Assembly (NCBI GenBank): GCA_964343305.1 | Contig: CAYFJO010000261.1 | Location: 1-15,105 of the forward strand | Source of the DNA: CAYFJO01 sp964343305 | GTDB lineage: Bacteria > Planctomycetota > Planctomycetia > Pirellulales > Pirellulaceae | Direction: 5' to 3' | DNA length: 15,105 bases | In this document: positions 8,901 to 15,105 of the stretch, in pieces | How the letters are laid out: the number at the start of each line of letters is the position of its first letter | Position numbering within the stretch: position 1 is the stretch's first letter | Made by a program: the position numbers and the translations under genes | The notes under the pieces: model-generated | Seen by the model: the letters and a program-made list of their open reading frames with translations, nothing else | The model's database searches: none | What the model was told of the DNA's origin: nothing

Positions 8901-8969
8901 GAGTGGTTCGATCCTGACAAACATCCCGCGCCGGATTTGAAAACAGTTCTTTCGAAACGTTCCAAATGA
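5940..8969 (+). CDS. Exo-rhamnogalacturonan lyase-like protein (PcRGLX/YetA family)
   Basis: A 1009-residue secreted protein. Residues 1-22 form a Sec signal ending ATAA. Residues about 25-115 match the N-terminal RIFT-barrel domain of PcRGLX/YetA proteins: PVTFGVPFAEGRL (43-55), then an EFEV-type strand and REHVRWLLIDLLAE (85-98), the usual pattern of a polar turn followed by WLLLDF. A Pro/Thr-rich linker (117-130) leads into a beta-sandwich region (about 130-395) with ATTDVAEFEVHGPIRFEEK and RVRQYPGLPFVRVYH. From about 399 to 740 is a helical, Trp/Tyr-rich region (FGVWTYGDIQWSW, RGGQYHYSALQLGYGPSVAT, a YYYYMTGYRRAW segment) consistent with the alpha/alpha-toroid of the family. Residues about 750-1009 are beta-rich. 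The family prototype, from Penicillium, is a PL26 exo-lyase on rhamnogalacturonan; most bacterial members are untested. It closes the + strand group and is convergent with the DUF255 gene 95 bases on. Confidence 0.85.
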   Translation: MRLSLLTTITMCLGAAMSATAAERVPIHFNIPAGLEHYSGKQPVTFGVPFAEGRLKATDGYRVVDSDGTEIGAQFEVTATWTAEREHVRWLLIDLLAEIRNGSATPLFLEFGSDVAPPPTPSSTPPTPAAIGGFMLTDGNQKRYIATTDVAEFEVHGPIRFEEKRTGKYLAEDGSSIADFETRVRQYPGLPFVRVYHTMIWQTGPETELGGLIWEAPDTVTDGETRVGLAGETIRAEQGLRLRQTGWNVVEGAPATADGKQLDGWAELANAETQLFAALRWPWQQFPVSLGSHDGQLRIGLLDPAQPMNLKPDVLAVDYVIPEKEKWNLRLHDDPTGGLWNVAFNGQDALPHLSPRGVARTWEFVLWRGDPEVDPKVKNILTQEPVLAFADPAFSARAGLPSPMSPRDPERFPEIEAGLERAFDWVTRENAFDGDFGVWTYGDIQWSWVGARGFTTYRYWMNHGKGWSVAPWVLWLRSGDRRYWKHGETNNRHCMDIDTCHVPKWERAEDYKIRGGQYHYSALQLGYGPSVATFYIDSEYLPYYYYMTGYRRAWDVTQMRAEALIRDDFETRSAHFRDNRERRSRHLYIMLKDLAILYEATWRPELREQLKTYLDLTLDAQLDDGNFLGVKTNHYLDQPLLLAARVLPEKRPRIFEALRRWNAHQGDAVEIEPGRGGSGPWSMWTRHALAEQFGDPAQHAANVQLARTQTLATADDANEWRGYARFEAHVAGPILRDWVVAMAGEAEGEVTTGLAPLLHFNSRLPVDRVEGTASGREGRHVALVLKEAGKPLNIGLHLYLHNMGRRQEHHVSIVAPDGSEIDARQFYTQWLRQGDDQQGIELQIAADQPAGTYALVLSTVAPVCVKSSSGKVVHYMPEGRRAFTSAKWGGQAWFMPSADEVTIGNQSGGPRERVVVLGPSGEIIATSRITGTREVKTRGGARQLPVGEPARFSPSESGLHSFVSAAIDWHSLREVRGMKPWFSALREEWFDPDKHPAPDLKTVLSKRSK

Positions 8970-9064
8970 GGCAGGCTCGTTCTACTAGAGGAACTCGGGA
9001 TCGAGCACCAGTTACAACTCGCGCGGCTCGTCTCCCTCCGGTCGCGTGCAGGGGATTGCGCCAT
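8970..9064. other. Convergent spacer, no clear terminator
   Basis: 95 bases lie between two converging stop codons. The best pairing I see is CGAGC near 9003 with GCTCG near 9030, a 5-base stem with a long loop and no T-run on either side, so I do not call a terminator. Confidence 0.3.
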
Positions 9065-11284
9065 CTACTCTCGCACCGGAGGCGGCTCGCTGAGCTGGCC
9101 GAGCATGACTTGCGGATTGTTCGTCGGGAGTTGGCAAATCCGATTCCGGCACACGTACGCCGTCGCCTTGCCGTCGATTTGGGCGTAGGGCTTCGTAAAA
9201 GGTGCGACCTCGGACAACAGTTTCGCTTGGGTTGGATCCTGGGTGTCTTTGACCAGAATCGTGACGGTCTGCTGCGATGCGTTTTTTTTGAGACTCGCGA
9301 GCATCTGCCGCGTGTCCGCGGCTGCGGGGTCTCCGACAATGACCACCTCGACGCCGGGTCTTCGCCGGTATTCGAGAGCGACGGCAAACTGTGTGCTGCG
9401 GGCCGGCATGTTCATCAGGCCGATTGCAAGAATCCGTTCCAGTTTTGCCGCCCGGTCCTCGTATTTCGGTTCGCCTGACAGACGCGCCAGTTGGGACAAA
9501 ACGAGTGTGGCCACCGAGTTGCCCGAGGGAACTGCCATGTCGCCGAACTTCTTGGGGCGAATCGGCAGTCGCTCCGCATCTTTGGCCGTGAAAAAGTAGC
9601 CGCCTTCCGCCTCGTCGGCGAATAGCTCGTGCATCGCATCGATCAATTGCCGCGAGGACTCCAGATACTTCGGATCGTAGGTTGCCTTGTAGAGTTCGAC
9701 GGCAGCGAATGCGAGAAAGGCATAGTCATCCAGAAAAGCGGTAATTGCCGCGCTGCCCCCACACCAAACGTGAAGTAAACGACCGCGCTGGTCACGCGAA
9801 TGTGTGTCGACGAAATCGAATGCCCTGGCCGCCGCCCGAACATATCGCTCTTCGTGGAAGAGCCGTCCGCCGCGAGCCAGTGACGCAATCATCAGGCCGT
9901 TCAGGTCGGTGAGGATCTTCTCGTCGCGCAGCGGCCGCACGCGCCGCGAGCGATTTTCAAACAGTGTCCGGCGAGCCGCCTCGAACGGTTTCTGCAACTC
10001 GTCTGGAATCCGGTCAAGCGATTTCGTTCCGTCGCTGGTCAGTCGGTAGAGGATATTTGTCGGCTGACGCTCGCCGCTGGGTCCATCGGTCCAATTCCCG
10101 TCCTGCTGAATGTCATTGATCCGGCTGACCGCCGCGAACTGCTCATCCGAAAGTACTTTCCGCAGCTCGTCGGCGGTCCACAGATAGAATTTGCCCTCTT
10201 CGCCTTCGCTGTCGGCGTCTTCGGCCGAGTAGAAGGCCCCTTGCGGCGACGTCAGGTCGCGGAGCACGTACTCGAACAGTTCGTCGGTCATCCGGCGATA
10301 CTTCTCTTGCCCGCTTGCGCGATAGCATTCGGCCGACGCCATGGCCAGTTGTGCCTGGTCGTACAGCATCTTCTCAAAATGAGGGACCTTCCAGATTCTG
10401 TCGGTGGCGTAACGGTGGATGCCGAAACCAACTTGGTCGTAGATCCCACCGGCTCGAATCCGGTCCAGCGTCAGCTTGACCGCGGCCAGGGCCTGACGGT
10501 TGCCCGTTCGCTGATGATAGCTGAGCAAATACAAGAGTTGATGCGGCCGGGGAAATTTCATCGACAGCCCAAACCCGCCGTAGACCGGGTCATGCGACAT
10601 CATGAGCCCTTGGAAGACTCCGTCCAGTTGGGCGTCCTTAAACAACACGTCCATCGGCTGCGCTGACCGGTTGAGCAGCTCGATGCGCCGCTGGGCCCGC
10701 TGAGCTGCTGCGTCCAGTAGATTACTGCCGTAGCGCACTTGCCGCACGAGGATCGGCAGCCGCTTCATCAACCCCAGGATCCGGTACTTATCGTGTTTGG
10801 GGATGTAGGTACCGGCAAAGAAGGGTCGCCCATCCGGGGTCATCACGACGGTCAGCGGCCAGCCGTTGCCGCTGCCTAACCCTTGGGCGATGCTCATGTA
10901 GACGTCGTCCACATCGGGCCGTTCTTCGCGATCGACCTTGACGCAGACGAAATCCCGGTTGAGCAGCTCGGCCACTTCCTCGTCCTCAAAGCACTCTCGC
11001 TCCATGACGTGGCACCAATGACAAGTCGAGTAGCCAATCGAGAGGAAGATCAGCTTGTCTTCCTTCTTCGCCCGCTTAAGCGCCTGCTGCGACCAGGGGA
11101 CCCAGTCAACGGGGTTGTGGGCGTGCTGCCGCAGATAAGGGCTTTTTTCGTGGATCAGCGAGTTCGAGTGCTTGGGGTTGACAGGCGTTTCAGCACCGGA
11201 CGCAGGCGGACTAGAGAACCGGCATGACAACAACAGAGGAACTAGAACCAGGTAAACGAAATTTGGGTGACGCGAATTCGACAT
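9065..11284 (-). CDS. Exported DUF255/YyaL-type thioredoxin-domain protein
   Basis: A 739-residue member of the DUF255 / YyaL / SSP411 (spermatogenesis-associated 20) family. NSLIHEKSPYLRQHAHNPVD (41-60) followed by W-x-P-W is the family signature opening. The thioredoxin-like redox motif CHWC is at residues 88-91 (YSTCHWCHVMERECF), followed by VKVDREERPDVD and NGWPLTVVMTPDGRPFFAGT. Residues about 210-600 are helical with glycosidase-like six-hairpin features (FGLSMKFPRPHQL, YDQVGFGIHRYATD, VPHFEKMLYDQAQL). The C-terminus ends with the usual YVCRNRICQLPT. Members are usually near 680-720 residues. Unlike many, this one starts with a signal-like segment (residues 10-21, hydrophobic to LLLSC). 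C21 could be a lipid-attachment cysteine, though leucine at -2 is atypical; cleavage after SGA31 is the alternative. Function is poorly known; disulfide or N-acylglucosamine epimerase-like roles have been proposed for the family. An A8 run in the coding strand lies at 9282-9289. Confidence 0.93.
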   Translation of the reverse strand: MSNSRHPNFVYLVLVPLLLSCRFSSPPASGAETPVNPKHSNSLIHEKSPYLRQHAHNPVDWVPWSQQALKRAKKEDKLIFLSIGYSTCHWCHVMERECFEDEEVAELLNRDFVCVKVDREERPDVDDVYMSIAQGLGSGNGWPLTVVMTPDGRPFFAGTYIPKHDKYRILGLMKRLPILVRQVRYGSNLLDAAAQRAQRRIELLNRSAQPMDVLFKDAQLDGVFQGLMMSHDPVYGGFGLSMKFPRPHQLLYLLSYHQRTGNRQALAAVKLTLDRIRAGGIYDQVGFGIHRYATDRIWKVPHFEKMLYDQAQLAMASAECYRASGQEKYRRMTDELFEYVLRDLTSPQGAFYSAEDADSEGEEGKFYLWTADELRKVLSDEQFAAVSRINDIQQDGNWTDGPSGERQPTNILYRLTSDGTKSLDRIPDELQKPFEAARRTLFENRSRRVRPLRDEKILTDLNGLMIASLARGGRLFHEERYVRAAARAFDFVDTHSRDQRGRLLHVWCGGSAAITAFLDDYAFLAFAAVELYKATYDPKYLESSRQLIDAMHELFADEAEGGYFFTAKDAERLPIRPKKFGDMAVPSGNSVATLVLSQLARLSGEPKYEDRAAKLERILAIGLMNMPARSTQFAVALEYRRRPGVEVVIVGDPAAADTRQMLASLKKNASQQTVTILVKDTQDPTQAKLLSEVAPFTKPYAQIDGKATAYVCRNRICQLPTNNPQVMLGQLSEPPPVRE

Positions 11285-11570
11285 TTGGAGCTTTCAGCAA
11301 CTGATAGGAATTTTGATCCCCCGCCGCCCCTGATGCAACTCTCCGACGACCTTTCTTGCGACTTTTCCCACCCTTCTTTCACTCCTTTGTAACGGAACCC
11401 ACAGATGGGCTAGCACGACTTATTTCCAACGATTCTCGTGGATTAGGTCGGAGCCAGTCCCCGTTCTTGAACCATGCCCATAAAAGGGTTTCAAAACGCT
11501 TCCATTCTCGCTGCCATGCGAGTAGAACGGTGTTTGGAAAACGAGCCACAGATGTAGGAGATCCAACCAA
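11285..11570. promoter_or_regulatory. Divergent spacer holding both promoters and an imperfect repeat pair
   Basis: This 286-base spacer must carry the promoters of the DUF255 gene (-) and the oxidoreductase gene (+). I cannot mark -35/-10 boxes with confidence. Two imperfect direct copies are visible at 11461-11498 and 11502-11543, sharing the spaced pattern CC.TTCT.G, CCATGC, a TA.AA.GG middle, GTTT and AAACG ends. The DUF255 start at 11284 has no obvious ribosome site; the oxidoreductase start has one at 11556. Confidence 0.4.
11556..11560 (+). promoter_or_regulatory. Shine-Dalgarno of the oxidoreductase gene
   Basis: AGGAG stands 10 bases before the ATG at 11571. It is the only strong ribosome site in the window, which fixes this start and suggests better translation than the neighbours. 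Confidence 0.75.
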
Positions 11571-12914
11571 ATGAAAAAACTCACTCGACGTCGTTTCGTT
11601 TCATCCGCTGCCGCTGCGGTCGCCACAGTGACCATTGTCCCCTCGTATTGCCTGGGCAAGACGAAGAAGAGAGCCGCTCCGTCAGACACTCTGTACTTCG
11701 CCAAGGTCGGTTGTGGTGGAATGGGTGGTGGGGATTTCCGTTCAGTGATCGCGGCTGGTGCTTTGCCGAGTGCGCTGTGCGACGTCGACTCGAAACGTGC
11801 GGCGGGCACCGTCAAGCACGAGGCTGCGAAAGAACTTAAGCTCTATTCCGACTTTCGCAAAATGTTCGATGAACAGGCGAGCAACTTCGACGCAGTGGTC
11901 GTCTCGACTCCTGATCACATGCACGCCCCGGTTTCGATGGCTGCGATGCAACTTGGAAAACATGTCTACTGTCAGAAGCCACTGGCTAGGACAATCAAAG
12001 AGTGCTTCGCGATGAGGGACGCGGCAAACATGTACGGCGTGATCACGCAGATGGGGAACCAGGGTCACTCCGGTGGCGGACTCGAGTCCACAATCGAGTG
12101 CATCAAGAGTGGCGTCATCGGTACGGTCGAAGAAGTGCATGTTTGGACTGACCGTGCGCAAAGATGGTGGCCACAGGGAGACAAGGTCTCACTGCCCGAG
12201 GAAGATGCCGAGGTCCCCGCTCACATCGATTGGAATAACTTCCTCGGCGTGGCACCCAAGATGCCGTACAGCGCCAACATCCATCCGTTCAAGTGGCGCG
12301 GGTATTTGGATTTTGGCTGCGGCGCCATCGGTGATATGGCTTGTCACAACATGGACCCGGCCTTCATGGCTCTTGGCCTTGACCAGCCGACGTACGTCAA
12401 GACCGAGTGCAGTGCGTTCAACAAGGTCTCGTTTCCTGCATGGTCGATCGTGGAGTGGGGATTTCCTGCCAAAGATGATCGTCCCGCGGTCAAGGTGTAC
12501 TGGTATGACGGTGGCAAGAAGCCCGAAAGACCAGCCGACATGCCCGAAAATATGAAGCTCGGCGGCAACGGTTGTTTGTTCATCGGCGACAAGGGCAAGA
12601 TGCTGGGCGGGTCGCATGCGCGATTCTGTCAACCCTTCGACAAGGATTACGAGCGGCCTGAACGCACGCTACCCAGGAGCGAAGGACACTACAAGGAGTG
12701 GGTCATGGCGTGTAAGGGCGAGAAGATCAATCGCGGCACGACCGGAACGCACTTCGGCTATGCTGGTCCCATGACCGCCACGATCAGTATGGGAGTCGTC
12801 GGCATGTATTTTCCAGGCGAACGCCTCGATTGGGATGGAGACAAACTCGAATTCAAAAACAGCGATGCTAACCAGTACCTTCACCGCGCCTACCGCAAAG
12901 AGTACGAACTGTAA
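11571..12914 (+). CDS. Tat-exported Gfo/Idh/MocA-family oxidoreductase
   Basis: A 447-residue NAD(P)-dependent sugar or polyol oxidoreductase homologue. The N-terminus is a twin-arginine signal (TRRRFVSSAAAAVATVTIVP, residues 5-24). The Rossmann part follows: KVGCGGMGGG (45-54, dinucleotide loop), CDVD (70-73) at the end of the second strand, and VVVSTPDHMHA (109-119). The usual EKP motif is QKP here (HVYCQKPLA, 131-139), then TQMGNQGHSGGG (159-170). The C-terminal domain has GYLDFGCGAIGDMACHNMDP (244-263), whose Asp and His correspond to the usual catalytic region. QKP with NQGHS and GDMACHNMDP is a pattern I associate with the exported planctomycete branch, so the Glu-to-Gln change is probably a subfamily trait, not damage. 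Substrate unknown; these enzymes act on sugars, inositols or glycosidic bonds by an oxidation step. It sits alone on + between two - strand genes, with its own promoter region. Confidence 0.93.
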   Translation: MKKLTRRRFVSSAAAAVATVTIVPSYCLGKTKKRAAPSDTLYFAKVGCGGMGGGDFRSVIAAGALPSALCDVDSKRAAGTVKHEAAKELKLYSDFRKMFDEQASNFDAVVVSTPDHMHAPVSMAAMQLGKHVYCQKPLARTIKECFAMRDAANMYGVITQMGNQGHSGGGLESTIECIKSGVIGTVEEVHVWTDRAQRWWPQGDKVSLPEEDAEVPAHIDWNNFLGVAPKMPYSANIHPFKWRGYLDFGCGAIGDMACHNMDPAFMALGLDQPTYVKTECSAFNKVSFPAWSIVEWGFPAKDDRPAVKVYWYDGGKKPERPADMPENMKLGGNGCLFIGDKGKMLGGSHARFCQPFDKDYERPERTLPRSEGHYKEWVMACKGEKINRGTTGTHFGYAGPMTATISMGVVGMYFPGERLDWDGDKLEFKNSDANQYLHRAYRKEYEL

Positions 12915-12916
12915 GC

Positions 12917-13099
12917 TCACCTCATGACTGGTCGCGACTCGGTAATCTTTACCTGCGGGACGGTGTCTGGATCGTCGGCCGTGTCGAGTCGGCCCGTGTG
13001 GTCGTAATACTTCGCATGGACCGCTCCGCCTGAGCCGATTTGCAGCGTTTTCATTTGAACATAAACCCGGCGTTGCACTATTCTTTCATTCTGGGTCAC
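12917..13099 (-). CDS. Small 60-codon open frame coupled to the FGE-propeller gene, uncertain
   Basis: A GTG start overlaps the TGA of the gene at 13096 (GTGA), the arrangement of translational coupling, and the frame runs 60 codons to a TGA two bases short of the end of the oxidoreductase gene. Its middle looks coding-like (MKTLQIGSGGAVHAKYYDHT, then GRLDTADDPDTVPQVKITES), with G/C-rich third positions. An internal ATG at 13054 would give 45 residues. There is no stop-free path joining it to the upstream gene: TAG in its frame at 13103-13105 blocks a simple frameshift join. I do not recognise a family. It may be a real small gene, the end of a lost gene, or chance. Confidence 0.3.
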   Translation of the reverse strand: MTQNERIVQRRVYVQMKTLQIGSGGAVHAKYYDHTGRLDTADDPDTVPQVKITESRPVMR

Positions 13100-15105
13100 G
13101 AGCTAGTACCGTGGCCGATCTGGATCTTCATCTTGGTCTCTTCTTCGTGGCCGGTCGGGGCGGCGGCGTACCAGAAGAGGAGCTTGCCGTCGCGGAAGAT
13201 GATGTCGAACGACATGAACGTGCCCTGGTCCCATGCGCCGGGCTTGCCGACGTCGAGGACTGGTTCCTTGCTGGACTTGGTCCATGTCAGCCCGTCTGGC
13301 GAGGTGGCGTGCCCGATTCGCCAAGCGATCTTGTTGTCCATGGGGCCGCTGCCGAGATACCACATGTGAAAGCCGTCGGGAAGTTTCAACACACACGGGC
13401 CGGCGTGCGATCCTTCATCCCATGTTCCCTTGGGGCCGAGCGACAGGACCAGTTTTGGTTGCTTGTTCCACGTGATGCCGTCGTTGGACGTCGCCACATA
13501 GTTTTTGAATTCCCAGACTTGTTTTCCGTTATTCTTGATCATCCCGCCGCCGCAGTAGTACAGGTGAAATTTGTTCTGACTCACCTGAATCACGCACGGG
13601 TCCATACAGCCGCTCATGACCTTCTTGGGTTCGCTCCATTGGAAAGCGTTCTCAGACGTTCTCATCTGCAATCCACCGCCGCCAGGATGATAGAGACGAA
13701 ACGCTTCGCCAACTTTGATCGCGTACGGCATGCTGCCTGGGAAGAGGGGGTTCTTCTCGAAATAGGTCCAGTGGATGCCGTCTTTGGATGTGGCCATGCC
13801 GACGTTTTTCTTTTTGCCGAACTGGGCGCCGCCGGAGTAGAAGTAGAACTGGTCGCCGTCATCGAGCACCGTGAAGCAGCCTAACGTCTGGTCGTTCCAT
13901 GCGCCTTTTTCTCCGACTTTGATCACGGGATTGTTGGGATGACGCACCAAGCTGCGTGCAAGTTTGGTGTAGTCGATGTCGCGTACGGGTTGTGGCCGGT
14001 CTCCTGACCGAGCCATCGGCTCGACCGCAGGTCTCCCCGACTCTGAATCGCCGTCCGATTTTTTGGAGACCTTACGGTCGGCCGTTTCTGCGGAGTCGGG
14101 AGACCCGCGCCGAACATTGCTGGCGTTGCGACGCGGCGGAGGGCCAGCATTGATCACGACACGGAAGCCGAAGTCGCTGGACGTGGCGTCGGGATGGGCA
14201 GAGTGGCGATAGGCGGATCTAGCGTAGCGGCCGTAGCGGAACCATGACCCGCCACGCAGGACTCGCAGCAGCCCGTCGCTTGGACCCTGCGGATCGTTGA
14301 TCGGCGCGACGGAGTAATAGTCGCCGCCGTAGCGATCCACGCACCACTCCCACATGCTGCCGTGCAGGTCGTAAACGCCCAACGCGTTCGGCTTGCGGCG
14401 GCCAACGGTTGTGTCGAGCGGATCGCGTTCGCGAAGCGGCAGCGCATCATCGGCACAGACCAAAGCGAACTCAGCCAACTTCGTTGCGTCGTCGCCAAAT
14501 TGGTATTCGGTTCGGCTGCCGGCGCGGCAGGCGTGTTCCCATTGGGCTTCGGTCGGCAAGCGAAAATGAAGATTGGGCCGCTTTTTCTTCAGCGCGGCGA
14601 TGAACTGCTGAGTATCGGTCCAGTTCAGGCCGTACATCGGTTTGTCCGGTCCGACATTGTGCGCTTGGCGCGGGTTCTTTTTTGCTTGTGCCAAGCGAGG
14701 ATGCTCACCCATCAGCGCCTGCCACTGGCCTTGGGTCACTTCGTACTTGCCCATGTAAAACGGTTTCGTGATCGAAACTTTGTGTAGCGGCCGCTCGTCG
14801 CGCAGACCGTTGGCCGAACCCATCAGGAACGTGCCAATCGGGATGGCCACAAACTCCATCGTGGTGTCACCGCCGAGATCGATCGTTATTTCTTTGTCGC
14901 AATGCTCGGCCAGAGCTTTCTGAGCCGCTACCGCGTCGAACGGTTTTATTTTTGCAGGATCGGAGTCTTTTCGCACGGCCGGCAGTTCTTCGACGGCGGG
15001 CGGGATGCCCTTTGCCTCTTTGATCTCCATTGCCACGCGAAAACCCATGTGCGGATGCTGATTTGAGTCCTGTCGGATTCGCATCCGAATGGCACTGCGA
15101 GCGCC
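13096..15105 (-). CDS. Partial: tandem FGE/SUMF1-like domains fused to a glycosidase-like propeller
   Basis: 669 residues are visible and the frame is open through the right edge, so the ATG at 15084 is not the true start. Numbering is from that ATG. The first visible residues (ARSAIR...HMGFRVAM) are the tail of one FGE-sulfatase (PF03781) domain. A linker (PFDAVAAQKALAEH, 48-61) of a kind common in planctomycetes leads to a second full domain (about 70-310): FVAIPIGTFLMGS, YEVTQGQW, RLPTEAQWEHACRAGS (175-190), GVYDLHGSMWEWCVD (236-250), VLRGGSW, then ARSAYRHSAHPD...FGFRVV. True FGE has a catalytic Cys pair just in that last segment; none is here, so sulfatase activation is unlikely. A charged linker (319-370) joins a five-bladed GH43/GH32-like propeller (371-662) with repeated GAW/GTW turns (VGEKGAWNDQTLG, LGPKGTWDEGSHAGP, VGKPGAWDQGTF) and SKDGIHWTYF / SNDGITWN strands. 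The N-terminus and any export signal lie outside the window. Confidence 0.85.
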   Translation of the reverse strand, partial: GARSAIRMRIRQDSNQHPHMGFRVAMEIKEAKGIPPAVEELPAVRKDSDPAKIKPFDAVAAQKALAEHCDKEITIDLGGDTTMEFVAIPIGTFLMGSANGLRDERPLHKVSITKPFYMGKYEVTQGQWQALMGEHPRLAQAKKNPRQAHNVGPDKPMYGLNWTDTQQFIAALKKKRPNLHFRLPTEAQWEHACRAGSRTEYQFGDDATKLAEFALVCADDALPLRERDPLDTTVGRRKPNALGVYDLHGSMWEWCVDRYGGDYYSVAPINDPQGPSDGLLRVLRGGSWFRYGRYARSAYRHSAHPDATSSDFGFRVVINAGPPPRRNASNVRRGSPDSAETADRKVSKKSDGDSESGRPAVEPMARSGDRPQPVRDIDYTKLARSLVRHPNNPVIKVGEKGAWNDQTLGCFTVLDDGDQFYFYSGGAQFGKKKNVGMATSKDGIHWTYFEKNPLFPGSMPYAIKVGEAFRLYHPGGGGLQMRTSENAFQWSEPKKVMSGCMDPCVIQVSQNKFHLYYCGGGMIKNNGKQVWEFKNYVATSNDGITWNKQPKLVLSLGPKGTWDEGSHAGPCVLKLPDGFHMWYLGSGPMDNKIAWRIGHATSPDGLTWTKSSKEPVLDVGKPGAWDQGTFMSFDIIFRDGKLLFWYAAAPTGHEEETKMKIQIGHGTSS
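13998..14105. repeat. Nested inverted repeats inside the linker of the FGE-propeller gene
   Basis: Four copies of the 7-mer GGTCTCC or its complement lie within 108 bases: 13998-14004 and 14030-14036 forward, 14065-14071 and 14099-14105 reversed. Longer pairings include GGTCTCCCCGACTC (14030-14043) with GAGTCGGGAGACC (14093-14105, one-base bulge), and GACCGCAGGTCTCC (14023-14036) with GGAGACCTTACGGTC (14065-14079, one substitution and one extra base). A small dyad GAGCC-ATC-GGCTC is at 14010-14022. The element keeps the reading frame and encodes the low-complexity linker at residues about 326-362. It looks like a MITE- or REP-like insertion tolerated between two domains. Confidence 0.55.

Noticed and set aside
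9282..9289. Run of eight A in the coding strand of the DUF255 gene, possible slippage site
   Set aside because: It reads as LKKN in a frame that continues into the conserved C-terminus; nothing shows that slippage is used.
11571..12914. QKP in place of EKP as evidence of an inactive oxidoreductase
   Set aside because: It occurs with NQGHS and GDMACHNMDP motifs in a pattern I associate with exported planctomycete members, so it looks like a subfamily trait.
12941..12953. GGTAA-TCT-TTACC hairpin after the oxidoreductase gene as terminator
   Set aside because: The stem is only five AT-containing pairs and no T-run follows.
13111..13884. 257-codon open frame on the + strand
   Set aside because: Antisense to the propeller domain, which shows repeated propeller motifs on the - strand; the + translation has no recognisable pattern.

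Overview
The window looks like a piece of a planctomycete chromosome, probably from a Pirellulales- or Planctomycetales-type organism. This is inferred from gene content, not from a marker gene. The signs are: many secreted proteins of families expanded in Planctomycetes (a Tat-exported Gfo/Idh/MocA oxidoreductase with a QKP motif, a PmoA/DUF6807 protein, a BNR_4-type propeller, a formylglycine-generating-enzyme-like protein with the PFDA...AQKALAEH type linker); long single-gene spacers of 95-290 bases; weak or absent Shine-Dalgarno sites; and moderately high GC. No rRNA, tRNA, CRISPR array, transposase or integrase is visible.

Layout. From 216 to 8969 four genes lie head to tail on the + strand, each with an export signal: a Tat-exported BNR_4-like beta-propeller (216-1565), a right-handed beta-helix protein (1690-3222), a two-domain protein joining a PmoA/DUF6807 domain to a sialidase-like propeller (3493-5829), and a 1009-residue protein of the PcRGLX/YetA exo-rhamnogalacturonan lyase-like family (5940-8969). 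Facing them on the - strand is a 739-residue DUF255/YyaL-type thioredoxin-fold protein with a signal sequence (9065-11284). It is divergent from a Tat-exported Gfo/Idh/MocA oxidoreductase (11571-12914), which has the only convincing Shine-Dalgarno in the window. The right end (13096 to the edge) holds a - strand gene that runs out of the window. It encodes the tail of one FGE/sulfatase-modifying-factor domain, a second complete FGE-like domain, a low-complexity linker and a glycosidase-like five-bladed propeller.

How the genes may work together. The first four look like a secreted or periplasmic polysaccharide-processing set: two lyase-like folds, a beta-helix and a PmoA-propeller hybrid. The oxidoreductase and the FGE-propeller protein nearby could modify or recognise released sugars. 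Pectin or rhamnogalacturonan-like glycans are the best guess, resting mainly on the PcRGLX relationship. There is no transporter, SusC/D pair, sulfatase or regulator in the window, so the pathway is incomplete as seen.

Points of special interest are the PmoA-propeller fusion, the FGE-FGE-propeller fusion with no catalytic cysteine pair, a cluster of nested inverted repeats sitting in frame inside the linker of that last gene, and two short coding-like stretches in spacers (3223-3447 + and 12917-13099 -) that could be gene remnants or pieces of dispersed elements.
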